Assembly (NCBI GenBank): GCA_905221605.1
Contig: CAJNDS010002235.1
Span: 982,875 to 1,046,874 of the forward strand
Direction: 5' to 3'
DNA from: Symbiodinium natans
Taxonomy: Eukaryota; Sar; Dinophyceae; Suessiales; Symbiodiniaceae
Length of the DNA: 64,000 nucleotides
Shown one piece after another: positions 1 to 9,365 of this stretch. A model generated the notes under the pieces. It saw only the letters and a program-made list of their open reading frames with translations. It made no database searches and was not told the origin of the DNA. The stretch's first letter is position 1. Every line of letters begins with the position of its first letter. The translations under genes were made by a program, and so were the position numbers.

Positions 1-96
1 AGAGCACTCGCAAAGAGACTCAGGAACTTGGGCGCCCTGTTCTGCCTCTGATTCGGAATGCACGGATTGCCTATGGCAGATTATGGCAGAACCCGC
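1..96 (-). other. First intron of Mei2-like copy 1, cut by the window edge
   Basis: Reading leftward from the exon ending at 97, the sequence starts with GC. It matches the 101-nt GC-AG intron of copy 2 (3537-3637) almost base for base. The next exon of copy 1 lies outside the window. Confidence 0.75.
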
Positions 97-744
97 CTGT
101 CGCTTGAAGTCACAGGGCAGGTACACGAAGTCGTAGCGCCCGGCAAAGCCGTGGTCGTCCAGGAGGGTCAAGAACATCTCTCTGGTGTAATTGTTGGGGA
201 CATTCCGCAGCATCACAGTGGTGCGATCCGCGGTCTGCTTTGAATGACTCTTCTTCTTCCCTGCCGCCTGCGATGCCTGCGATGCCTGCGATGCCTGCAA
301 TGCCTGCGATGCCTGCGATGCCTGCGATGCCTGCGATTTCGGCTTCACAGCGGCCTGCGTAGCTCCGCGCTCTTCGCGCACTTCCGGCATTCTCGGCTCG
401 GCGCAAGCGCTTTCCGCAGACTTGGCACGCTCGTCGCTAAACTTCCCAGGCTCGTAGGCCTGGATGTCATATGCCATCACCAGCGCCGAGTCTGAAATGA
501 TCCGGCCACGCAGCTGCGCGAAGCACTGCAACAGGCTCTGGCCCTCGTCCACGTCGAGGAACGTGGCCTTCACGATCACGTTGCACTGCTCCCGGTCACA
601 TGTCTGGCGTGGCGAGGGCAGCCGGGAAGAGCAGTTGCTCTCGGTGGTGATGTCGCTGTGCTCCGAGTACACCGTGCTGTTGGAATCGATGCGTCGCACA
701 GGCTTCACTGGCGCGGCCGCCGTCATGGTCGATAGGCAGGTCAT
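97..744 (-). CDS. Mei2-like RNA-binding protein, copy 1, first exon (partial gene)
   Basis: The frame is open for 216 codons from the ATG at 744 to the splice site after codon pair RQ. It begins MTCLSTMTAAAAPVKPVRR and ends in the first half of a Mei2-type C-terminal RRM: VMLRNVPNNYTREMFLTLL, then YDFVYLPCDFKRQ. Mei2-like proteins bind RNA through this RRM; in yeast and plants they act in meiosis and differentiation, and dinoflagellates carry expanded sets. It is colinear with copy 2 at 3638-4264 but has an Ala-Ser-Gln tract grown to eight 9-bp units, giving 216 instead of 209 residues. The start was chosen because homology with copy 2 begins at MTCL; upstream the frames of the two copies diverge. 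The rest of the RRM is off the left edge. Confidence 0.82.
266..337 (-). repeat. Coding 9-bp minisatellite (SQA)n in Mei2-like copy 1
   Basis: Eight tandem copies of a 9-bp unit read Ser-Gln-Ala on the minus strand, one unit being Leu-Gln-Ala. Copy 2 has only about two perfect units at the same place, next to two diverged ones. The unit length is a multiple of three, so the expansion keeps the frame. Confidence 0.85.
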
Positions 745-1260
745 TGGAAAGAAGGCTATGTACGATCGCGAGTGTCGTGCTGGTTGACGACTTCTGAGGC
801 TGAGCCAGTGCAAGACAGGCATGCTTGTCAGGCTTGCTACAACGCATAGGCTTCCATAAAACTACCAGGTGAAGCTTGTGCGCTTGAATGAAACTGTACA
901 TTATACCTTCGCCTGGTTTTGAGTTGTACGTAAGAGGCACCAGAGCTTCTGGGGTACAATGTCCAGAAAGTAGCGTCAAGGCTACCATGCAATAGGCTTG
1001 AAGCTCACATTGAATTGTCAGGATGTACGGCTTCAGGTTGTCGGCTAAACCTCAAGCATTACAGCCTCAAGGCCACGTGGAAACGAACATGGCAAGGCAA
1101 CACCTTGCAACGCGCAGCCCGCAAACACAAAGGAACTTTTCTTCTCTTTTGTTCAGCTTGCAGCGGCATGAAAATCTGTGCTCTCTCTCTCTCTCTGTGT
1201 TCTCTCATTCTGTTCTTTCATTCTGTTCTCTCTCTCTCTCTCTCTTTCTCTCTGTTTCTC

Positions 1261-1291
<31 letters not shown>

Positions 1292-2147
1292 CGAGCGTTG
1301 CACGAATCGAGAAGTCCCACACCTAGGATAGGCGTGCAAGTGCTGGGGATCGGCTGCCCGACTCCCAGTGGAATGTTTCAAAGGGGGTTGCTACGCGTGA
1401 TGCTGGAAATTTTAGATAGCCCTTTTACGTACCCTGTCGAGTGCATACCTCAGAGCCCTTTCGCGAAGTAGAAAGGGGGACCATATTCAGGGGCCATACC
1501 AAACCTAGGGGGCAACCATGGGCAACCTTTTCTCCATGGGTTGCATGGCTAATTCACCGCTTCGCCTGCATGTGCGCAGGTTGTCGGCGTGCGATGCGAC
1601 AGCAGCCACGCTTCGCGACAAGAGTTTGGCAGCCCCGGTGCCGTTGTTCGGGCTGGTGCTTAAACCTCCGTCAACGGCACTTACAGGAAGAGGCGTTCGT
1701 TGTCCACCTGTGCACCCCGAACTGTACATGGGGGTCCTGGGATGTACCCTTCGGCACACCGCAGGCACCTGCCGGATTTGGGGTCAGGGCTGGGGAACTG
1801 CGCGAAGCGGCAGAGTGGCAGGCGCCCACATCGCTAGTAAAAACTATACATCATGGCACTGAGCCGTTCCCCAAACTCAGGGGGTCAAGAAGTCAAGAAC
1901 TGGAGCTGAGACCCCATGAGCCTGGGTCCCCAACAAACTTTCGGCTTTGCTTCATGCTGGGAACACTAGTCCTTAAGCCCCAAAACCTCTCAGTGAAAGG
2001 GAACGATTGGGGGTGGGGGCTTTTGTTAAACTCTCGGACTCCGTAAACAAGCCTTCAACGCCTAAACCCAACACCTCTAAACCCTGAATCTCAGAAGAAC
2101 GTGCTCGCCACAGTCAAGCGGCTCACATGCTTGGGGCTTTCACCTTC
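745..2147. other. Spacer: 5' flank of Mei2-like copy 1 and 3' flank of copy 2
   Basis: From 745 to about 1380 the sequence is the upstream flank of copy 1 and is homologous to 4265-4795 upstream of copy 2. A CT-rich microsatellite sits at 1178-1292 only in this copy. From 1380 to 2147 there is unique sequence with overlapping open frames on both strands (for example 1441-2046 on plus), none with recognisable protein features. I see no supported gene here. Confidence 0.5.
1178..1292. repeat. CT-rich microsatellite
   Basis: About 115 bp of nearly pure (CT)n with a few TTCT interruptions. The corresponding place in the duplicated flank near 4685 has only a few such bases, so the tract grew or inserted after the duplication. 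Confidence 0.9.
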
Positions 2148-4264
2148 TTAGTGGCCCGCGGGAAGCTCCTCTGGGATGGGTTTTTTGAAAATCCATTTCG
2201 CCGGGTTTTCATAGTGCGATACAGTGTTGTCCAGGGATTCGGGCCCGAACTTTAAGCCTTTTTCCCAATGATGTTCAACGTGAGTCCTTCGCACACCATC
2301 CTTGAAGATCGCCGGCTTGTACTCGTCCGGAACGCTCTTGTGCATCACCGGACTGTTCTTGTAGCGCTCCACGTGGGCCTTGCATGCGCTGTTTTTCGCA
2401 GTAAGACCTGAAGAGCCCGGGCCATATGCCACAAGCCCCAAAACAGAATCTGTCGATGCTTCTCCTAAGGCCTGATAGCTTCAGGGCTTAGCACCTGCCT
2501 TGAGGGCACGGCAATAGGGTTTAGGGTTTTAGGGTTTAGGCTAAACATTTAGCCTCAGGCCACCGCGGTTTGGTGTGGGGTACTTACTTGTCAAGTTGCC
2601 TACGGGAACTGAAGGTTAACCTTTAAACGCCTTTCAACTCGGGATTCGCTGTATACCACAAAGAGGCCCGAAGCTCCGGACTCCAAGACGCAAATCCAGG
2701 GTTCGGAAGGGCGAAACTCGGATTTCGGTAATAGGGGTTGCGGTGTAGGGCTTAGGCTTTTTGACCCGAAGCCCTGACCTAAACCCGTGTTACCCTAAAG
2801 CCTAAACCCTAAGCCTTCAACCCCGAACCGGTAGAAACCACGAAACCACCAGAACCCTGACCCTCAACCCTAACTAAGGGAGACCCGACGCCTCCAGCCC
2901 CTGGTGTGGGCCACTCCATTTGACCTGGCAGACCTGCTTTCAGGTTTCGGGGTTTAGGGTTTAGGGTTTAGGGTTTAGGGTTTAGGGTTTAGGGTTTCGG
3001 GTTTAGGGTTTGGGGTCTTGGGGTCTTGGGGTCTTGGGGTTTGGCGGGGTGTGCCCTAAACCCTAAACCCGAAAGAGGGCTCCATGCCCTTCGTCGGCTT
3101 CAAGATTTTGGGGCTTAGGGTCTAAGATTAGGGTTTAGGATGGTTTTTTGGTTTGGTTTAGGGTTTGGGGCTTAGCAGCTGGTCTCAAATCGGTTCTAAG
3201 CACACGAACAAGAGCACGACGAATTCATTGCCCGATTTGCAGAGAGTGGTCGCCCCAACCCGAAACCTTGAGTGCCTGGTGCACTCCCTAAAACTGAGCA
3301 CGACTTTTTCGGTTCGGGTGTGGGGGTTCTAGGGCAACCCCCTGGAAGCATCCGGCCTTCTGGCTCGGAAGAGCCCAGGCCTCGAAACCATCAAAGGTGG
3401 CCCACGCCTTCGTTGCACCCGTTTGGGGCGATTTGGGGCTGCCAGTCATTCTCAAGCCCTGCAATCTGATCCTCCGAGTGGCAGCATCGACGGCCGAAGC
3501 GTCCACGAGGTTCACGAAGGCGTAGCCCAGGTTCGCCTGCCAGAGCACTCGCAAAGAGACTCAGGAACTTGGGCGCCCTGTTCTGCCTCTGATTCGAGAT
3601 GCACGGATTGCCTATGGCAGATTGTGGTAGAACCCGCCTGCCGCTTGAAGTCACAGGGCAGGTACACGAAGTCGTAGCGCCCGGCAAAGCCGTGGTCGTC
3701 CAGGAGGGTCAAGAACATCTCTCTGGTGTAATTATTGGGGACATTCCGCAGCATCACAGTGGTGCGATCCGCGGTCTGCTTTGACTGACTCTTCTTCTTC
3801 CCTGCCGCCTGCGATGCCTGCGATGCCTGCGACTTCGGCTGTAGGGAAGCCTGCGTTTTCGGCTGCACAGTGGCCTGCGTGGCTCCACGCTCTTCACGCA
3901 CTTCCGGCATTTTCGGCCCGGCGCAAGCGCTTTCCGCAGACTTGGCACGCTCGTCGCTAAACTTCCCAGGCTCGTAGGCCTGGATGTCATATGCCATCAC
4001 CAGCGCCGAGTCTGAAATGATCCGGCCACGCAGCTGAGCGAAGCACTGCAACAGGCTCTGGCCCTCGTCCACGTCGAGGAACGTAGCCTTCACGATCACG
4101 TTGCACTGCTCCCGGTCACCGGTCTGGCGCGGTGAGGGCAGCCGGGAAGAGCAGTTGCTCTCGGTGGTGATGTCGCTGTGCTCCAAGTCCACCGTGCTGT
4201 TGGAATCGATGCGTCGCACAGGCTTCACGGGCGCGGCCGCCGACGTCGTCATCAGGCAGGTCAT
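2148..4264 (-). CDS. Mei2-like RNA-binding protein, copy 2, five exons
   Basis: Exons on the minus strand: 4264-3638, 3536-3486, 3407-3357, 2933-2892, 2378-2148. They sum to 1002 nt (333 residues plus stop) and stay in frame. The first exon gives an Ala/Ser/Gln-rich N-terminus and, from about residue 168, the RRM start VMLRNVPNNYTREMF. Later exons give NLGYAFVNLVDASAVD, FDGFEAWALPSQK, VCQVKWSGPHQGLE, and AHVERYKNSPVMHKSVPDEY, the hallmark Mei2 C-terminal block. All four introns begin GC and end AG: 3637-3537, 3485-3408, 3356-2934 and 2891-2379. The last two hold TTTAGGG-type repeats. A pyrimidine-rich stretch with AG lies just before the ATG at 4264 and could take the trans-spliced leader used by dinoflagellates. 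An in-frame ATG further up at 4348 is not conserved in copy 1. Confidence 0.85.
3537..3637 (-). other. 101-nt GC-AG intron with direct repeats at its ends
   Basis: Removing these bases joins DFKRQ to ANLGYAFVNL, restoring the RRM. The bases GGCAGGCG occur at both junctions, so an 8-bp direct repeat brackets the intron. It carries no telomere-like repeat. Confidence 0.85.
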
Positions 4265-4795
4265 TAAACTGGAAGGAAGGTGAAAAACAATCGCGATTAT
4301 ATCGTGCTGGCTGACGACTTCTGAGCCTGAGCCAGCACAGTCAAGCAAGGCGTAGGTTTTCTACAATGCAAAGGCTACCTGAAAGAGACTCCCAGATGAA
4401 GCTCGTGCGCTTGAATGAAACTACACATACCTTGTGCTGGTTTAGAAGTGTATGTCACTCAAAACCAGAGCTTCTGGGGCATCATGTGCGCAAGGCTACA
4501 AGTACCAGGCAATAGGCTTGAAGCTCAGGGTTTCAGGTTCTCGGCTACACCTCAAGCATTAACCCCTCAAGGCCACGTGGAAACGAACATGGCAAGGCAA
4601 CACCCTGCAACGCGAAGGCCCCGCAAAGGCAAAAAAGGACCTTTGTTCACAGCTTCCAGCTGCATGAGAAAATCTATGCACTCTCCTTCGCGAGCATTGC
4701 ACGAATGGAGAGGTTCCGACACCCTTGCGCTTAGCCGCTAGGCGCGCAGGTGCTAGGGGGTCAGCTGCCCTGCGACCAGCTGAAACCGTTCAAAG
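3542..4795. repeat. Tandem duplication unit, right copy
   Basis: Right-hand copy of the duplication that starts at 1. It includes the first exon of Mei2-like copy 2 and the shared upstream flank. Confidence 0.8.
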
Positions 4796-6297
4796 GACTC
4801 GGGGCTCTCAGGAGCTCGCCGCGCCGATTGGAAAACTGTACAAAAGTGGTACAAAAGTACGCAAAGCATGGGCACCTAGGTCACAACGTTCACTCGCGGG
4901 ACTTAGGCTTAGGCTCTGAAATGTTACCCTTAAGCCTAAGCCCTAGACCCTGAATCCTAAACCCCAAACCCTAAACTCTAAACCCTAAACCCTAAACCCT
5001 AAACCCTAAACCCTAAACCGGGTTATTTGGCACATAGGCCTCCGGATGCGAAGGCAGACCTGGCATGCCAAAGCCCCAGAATAGCTTAAATCCTGTAGAG
5101 CTAGGGGCAACCAACCGGGGGGGGTCCTCCGGCATCCAGCCCTAAACCCTAAACCCTAAACCCTAAACCCTAAACCCTAAACCCTAAACCCTAAACCCTA
5201 AACCCTAAACCCTAAACCCTAAACCCCTGCTTCCTTTACCCAACATGCCCTCTTTAGGCTCTGGGCTTCGGGGGCCCGCATCAAACCTGATTCCCCATGC
5301 TGGGAGGCGTACGCTGGGCAGCACCGAAGAGTGCGCTGAGGTGCAACATTCAAGGGGGCCAAGAACATCCTCCAACTTTGGTGGGGCTGGGTTTAGGGTT
5401 TAGGGTTTAGGGTTTAGGGTTTAGGGTTTAGGGTTTAGGGTTTAGGGTTTAGGGTTTAGGGTTTAGGGTTTAGGGTTTAGGGTTCAGGGTCAGGGTTCAG
5501 GGTTCAGGGTTCAGGGTTCAGGGTTCAGGGTTCAGGGTTCAGGGTTCAGGGTTCAGGGTTCAGGGTTTAGGGTTTAGGGTTTAGGGTTTAGGGTTTAGGG
5601 TTTAGGGTTTAGGGTTTAGGGTTTAGGGTTTAGGGTTTAGGGTTTAGGGTTTAGGGTTTAGGGTTTAGGGTTTAGGGTTTAGGGTTTAGGGCTGGCTTAG
5701 GGGTGTGAGAACCTCGCTCTGATGTTCTAAGGTTCGAGGGCTTTAGGGTTTAAGGCTGGGCTGACCCGTATCCCACCCCCCGCTTGTTACATCTAGAGAA
5801 TTTTTGGCCTTAGGCGCTCAATCAGAACACCCAAGATTGCAAACCGAGACCAGAATCTTCGTTCTTGCTTGAACAGTATGCCTGTATGCCCAAGAGAGAT
5901 TGTTGGCGCAAACACGCAAGGCCGCAGGAAAACGTCAAACATCCGTCCTCCCACCTTTAGCAGACAACACCAGGCTCCTTTGTTTGTACTTGGCCGCGGA
6001 AAAATCCAAACCCTAAACCCTAAACCCTAAACCCTAAACCCTAAACCCTAAACCCTAAACCCTAAACCCTTTAAAGCCTAAACCCTAAACACTAAACCCT
6101 TGAGGATCCTGTGGGTGCAGCGGATAGGGGTAACTGCGTCAGGCTCGGGCATGGCATTGGCGGGGCTACGGAGATTAGGCGCACGAAAGGTTTAGGGTTT
6201 AGGGTTAAGGTTTAGGGTTTAGGGTTTAGGGTTTAGAGTTTAGGGCTTAGGGCTTAGGGCTTAGGGTTTAGGGTTTAGGGTTTAGGGCTAGACCCGG
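4796..6297. other. Repeat-rich spacer with weak candidate exons
   Basis: Telomere-type tracts dominate (4957-5022, 5142-5230, 5392-5690, 6007-6068). Unique islands between them have open minus-strand frames at about 5229-5391, ending at a GC-type 5' splice site, and at 5807-5990. These could be exons of an unrecognised gene, but islands this short are often open by chance. No domain was seen. Confidence 0.3.
5392..5690. repeat. Telomere-type tract with a TTCAGGG block
   Basis: About 300 bp of TTTAGGG units. The middle (about 5483-5562) is replaced by TTCAGGG units, showing that a variant spread locally. Confidence 0.95.
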
Positions 6298-6399
6298 GAG
6301 TAACCTTGGAATAAAAAGGGTACCCTGTTTGGTTTCAAGGGGATTATAAGGGACCCCCAACCCGAAAAAAAGGAAACAAGGGCCTACTTCCGGTCCTAG
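6298..6399. mobile_element. Small inverted-repeat element, family B
   Basis: The element starts CTAGACCCGGGAGTAAC and ends ACTTCCGGTCCTAG, imperfect inverted ends. A closely similar element lies at 15982-16092 and a reversed one at 49530-49639. It has no coding capacity and fits a MITE. Confidence 0.7.
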
Positions 6400-6442
6400 A
6401 CTATAAGCATCGAAACAAACTCCACATGGGGCGCAAGTGCCG

Positions 6443-6478
6443 ATTAAGGACTGTTAGTACAAGGGGGAACATCCCAAC
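6443..6478. mobile_element. One end of an inverted-repeat element, family C
   Basis: The sequence matches the terminal repeat GGACTGTTAGTATAAGGGGG seen at 26600-26630 and 28778-28807. Only one end is present here, so this is a fragment. Confidence 0.55.
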
Positions 6479-6641
6479 CCTAATCCCTAAACTCTAAACC
6501 CTAAACCCTGATATAGAACTTCGGGTCTAGGGGCACTTAGAACCCCTGAACCCTGCTTCGTCGCCCCCCCCTGGTGCGTGTGGCGAGAAACTGCTATTTG
6601 CTTAAGAGCCCCCCCCCCCAAAAAGTTTTTTTTTAAACCTA

Positions 6642-6662
6642 TGTATATATATATATATATAT
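6642..6662. repeat. AT dinucleotide microsatellite
   Basis: A (TA)n run of about ten units. Similar short AT runs occur near 15245, 44201 and 63889; some adjoin inverted-repeat elements. Confidence 0.85.
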
Positions 6663-6675
6663 GGATCATTATTTT

Positions 6676-6787
6676 ATACTTTTTTGGCTTAAGAACCCCT
6701 CAAAAAATACAATAATCATTCTTTATAAGGGCAATATAGGGATCACCATTTTAATACTTGTTTGTGAGGTTCTTCAGCAAGTCGTAG
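6676..6787. mobile_element. Small AT-rich inverted-repeat element, family D
   Basis: The ends resemble GGCTTAAGAACCCCTC and its complement near GAGGTTCTTCAGCAAG, with an AT-rich middle holding the shared core TAAGGGCAATATAGGGA. Relatives lie at 38516-38617, 49660-49747 and 61758-61867, and fragments at 25531-25568 and 44210-44278. Confidence 0.65.
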
Positions 6788-6953
6788 GGAATGAGGATGC
6801 AAGCCCCGCTCCTGGGGACCAGGAGCCTAGCAGAACTCAGCGCCTGTACATTTCATGCATCCCAAGCGCAAGGGAGGTCGACGTGCTTCCAGGAGGGGAG
6901 CCCAGTTGCTGTCAAACGTCGAAAGGGTACTTTGGGCTTAGGGTTTAGGGTTT

Positions 6954-6987
<34 letters not shown>

Positions 6988-7116
6988 TAGGGTTTAGGGT
7001 TGAGGGTTGAGGGTTGAGAGGGTTTAGGGTTTAGGGTTTAGGGTTTAGGGTTTAGGGTTTAGGGTTTAGGGTTTAGGGTTTAGGGTTTAGGGTTTAGGGT
7101 TTAGGGTTTAGGGTTT

Positions 7117-7250
7117 ACTTGGAGGATCATGGGACTTAGTAAGCAGGGTCAGAAGTACCTTAATTGGGTTTAATTGGGTTGAAAAAGTAATTGTAACTAT
7201 AGTTGCCCTACTTATGACCCTACTTACTAAGTGTCCTGATCCTTCAAGTA
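7117..7250. mobile_element. Small inverted-repeat element, family A
   Basis: The element starts ACTTGGAGGATCATGGGACT and ends with the inverse, TGATCCTTCAAGTA. About 134 bp, no coding capacity. Members of the same family lie at 11817-11928, 46694-46825, 47661-47802, 60085-60217 and 63191-63342. Confidence 0.75.
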
Positions 7251-7376
7251 GCGGGCCGCTGCCTGCTGCGCGGTAAGACTCGACGCACCTATATACCCTA
7301 ATATAACAATACTAGTACCGGTTCCGGGTTTAGGCCTAGGCAGAGGTAGCAGGATCTTCAGGCAGAACGCTTAGAC

Positions 7377-8262
7377 TCACGCCGGGGGCAACCAGACTCT
7401 CTCATCAAGAGAGGAGGATTCGGTTCGGCGGAGGACAGCGCATGCCGTGGAGAGGAACCCCAATTCGCCCACCCCTCTCTGTCTACTTGCCTTCCAGGGA
7501 TGCCGGGAGCTCAGGGTGTAGGGGTTTAGGGTTTAGGGTTTGGGGTTTAGGGTTTAGGGTTTAGGGTTTTGGGTTTTGGGTTTAGGGTTTAGGGTCTCCC
7601 AAAATCCAGCACAACCTACCTAGCCTTCGACACAGATGCCCGAAACCCGAGGGTTGCCCCTCGGCATGTTTTCAAGTCTACTTCAACCCTAATTAAGAAG
7701 CCTAAGCCCTACTTTGGAGTAGACCCTGGAAAACAAGTTATATACTTATTAGGTAGAAGTAGCTGTAGTAGGCACCCAGAGCATTAAAGTAGAGTACTCC
7801 AAAACCCCAATGAACTCTCCACTCCAAACCCCCCAAAGCCCAAACACTTCGAACGCGAGCTCCGGGCAGGCCTGCTTGCACCTTAACTAACTCGTGGTTG
7901 TGATGGTATTGAAAATCTTAAGTTCTGGTCTTTATAGAGTTTAGAATTTAAGGTCCTTATCGAGTTTAAGTACCCTCAAAAAATGTAAAATGTCACCCCC
8001 ACGATGACAAAGTTAAACTTCTTGTTGGGTCTAAGAACTTCAAGGCTGGACCCTGTGACCCCAAATTGGACTTAGGGTTTAGGGTTTAGGGTTTAGGGTT
8101 TAGGGTTTAGGGTTTAGGGTTTAGGGCTTAGGGTTTAGGGTTTAGGGTTCAGGGTTCAGGGTTCAGGGTTCAGGGTTCAACAAAGCCTAACACCCTCTGA
8201 CACAACTTGGAAAACAGGCAGCTTAACACGTAGCGCCCCTTGAACAATGGAGCTATATGGGC
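7377..8262 (-). CDS. Candidate multi-exon gene, unidentified
   Basis: Three minus-strand segments look like exons: about 8262-8186, about 7680-7625 (ending LGFRASVSK before a GC-type 5' site) and 7478-7377. The last reads 33 codons (RGVGELGFLSTACAVLRR, then SSSLDERVWLPPA) and a TGA stop. The final two join in phase 0 with AG before the acceptor. No domain is recognised and the segments are short, so the whole model may be chance. An inverted-repeat element of family H (7884-8015) would lie in one of its introns. Confidence 0.28.
7884..8015. mobile_element. Small repetitive element, family H
   Basis: The block from TAACTCGTGGTTGTGATGG to ACGATGACAAAGTTA recurs, diverged, at 36102-36208. Both copies share the core GAGTTTAAGTRCCCT and a final TGACAAAGT. 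The ends are weakly inverted. Confidence 0.5.
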
Positions 8263-9031
8263 TTCATTAAAAACAATAAATCACACAAACGGAGAAACTA
8301 TGCTCTGCTTCTCTACCTACCAACGTAACTTCTGGCTGCCTGGAACACCCTACAGCCCTAAAGCCTAAAGCTTGAACTCTAAACCCAAACCCTGAATGCA
8401 AAAGGGCTGTCCTCCGATCGTGGGCTTTGGTCCTCCAAAGGGTTCTGAGCGTTTGGGGTGGAGGGGGGGGAGGGGAGGGGGGGATTTAGGGTTGAGCGTT
8501 GAGGGGTCGTGGGCAAGGGGTTGGGGAATTTTGGGGTTGAGGGTTTAGGGAGTTTAGGGCTGAGGGCTGACCCTCTACCCCACTCAGGGCAGGTTTTGGT
8601 TGAGGGCTTCTCTAGATGTATGTCCCTTCTAGGGTCCTCTAAGTCTAACGGCTGCAGCCGAAGCCTTGAAATGTAGGGTTTAGGATTCGGGTTCTTCCTG
8701 GCAATGAGCTTTGTCTAACAACAAGCAAACAGCCGCGGCCGCAGAGAAACAACAGCCTAAACCTGAAGCCTTAAACACAAAGCCCCCAAACGATACATCC
8801 AATCATTGCAGCTACATCGTAAAGCAACCACTCATCAGAAGCATATGCCTACTGGACATCACTCAAGCCCTGAACCCCCTTAACCCTAAAGCCCCATAAA
8901 CCCATGAAACCAAAACCCCTTCATTCAGGAATCTACCCGAACACATGCGCATCAATTTAGGATTGTCATATTGCTGCAATAAACAGATTTGTTGCGAAAA
9001 CACAGTGGGGACGGATTGGCCATCCAACGCG

Positions 9032-9365
9032 TCATAGCTGCCCATGAATGCCCATGAATGCCCCTCGATGTATGTGCTGAAGGGCCTGAGGATGGGCCAA
9101 CAGCCACTTGGAGAGTTCCTGGATCATCCCATCCTTCCGATCGTCCGCTGCCTGAAGGTTGGCCCACTGCTCCTTGCGCAGCTGCTCTCCTTTCTTCCTG
9201 TTTAGCGTTTAGGGTTTAGGGTTTGGGGTTTAGGGTTTAGGGTTTGGGGTTTAGGGTTTAGGGTTTAGGGTTTAGGTTTTAGGCCTCGTTCTTCTGGATC
9301 TGCTTCGACAGCTGCTCGGCCTTGACCGTCAATTTGCTGGAGCGGCTACCCTTTTTGGCCACCAT
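9032..9365 (-). CDS. Small charged protein, two exons, unidentified
   Basis: Exon 1 (9365-9285) starts at ATG and reads 27 codons beginning MVAKKGSRSSKLTVKAEQL. Exon 2 (9193-9032) reads 53 codons and a TGA stop, with QLRKEQWANLQAADDRK and ELSKWLLAHPQALQHIH. The intron (9284-9194) starts GC, ends AG, is filled with CCCTAAA repeats on the coding strand and keeps phase 0. The 80-residue product is rich in Lys, Glu and Gln, and the first half looks helical. I do not recognise the family. Support comes from the clean start, matching splice signals and stop, not from homology. The 3' flank on the left is unique sequence. Confidence 0.55.

Larger units (their letters stand above)
1..1380. repeat. 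Tandem duplication unit, left copy
   Basis: This stretch matches 3542-4795 closely over the Mei2-like first exon, its first intron and about 600 bp of 5' flank. Differences are point changes, the SQA expansion and the CT microsatellite. Similarity fades after about 1380 here and 4795 in the right copy. Confidence 0.8.

Noticed and set aside
1441-2046. 201-codon plus open frame upstream of Mei2-like copy 1
   Set aside because: No domain, overlapping frames on both strands, and part of it lies in duplicated flank that is not open in the other copy.
5392-5690. A true chromosome end (telomere)
   Set aside because: Tracts occur in both orientations with genes on both sides and inside introns; the window does not end in a telomere.
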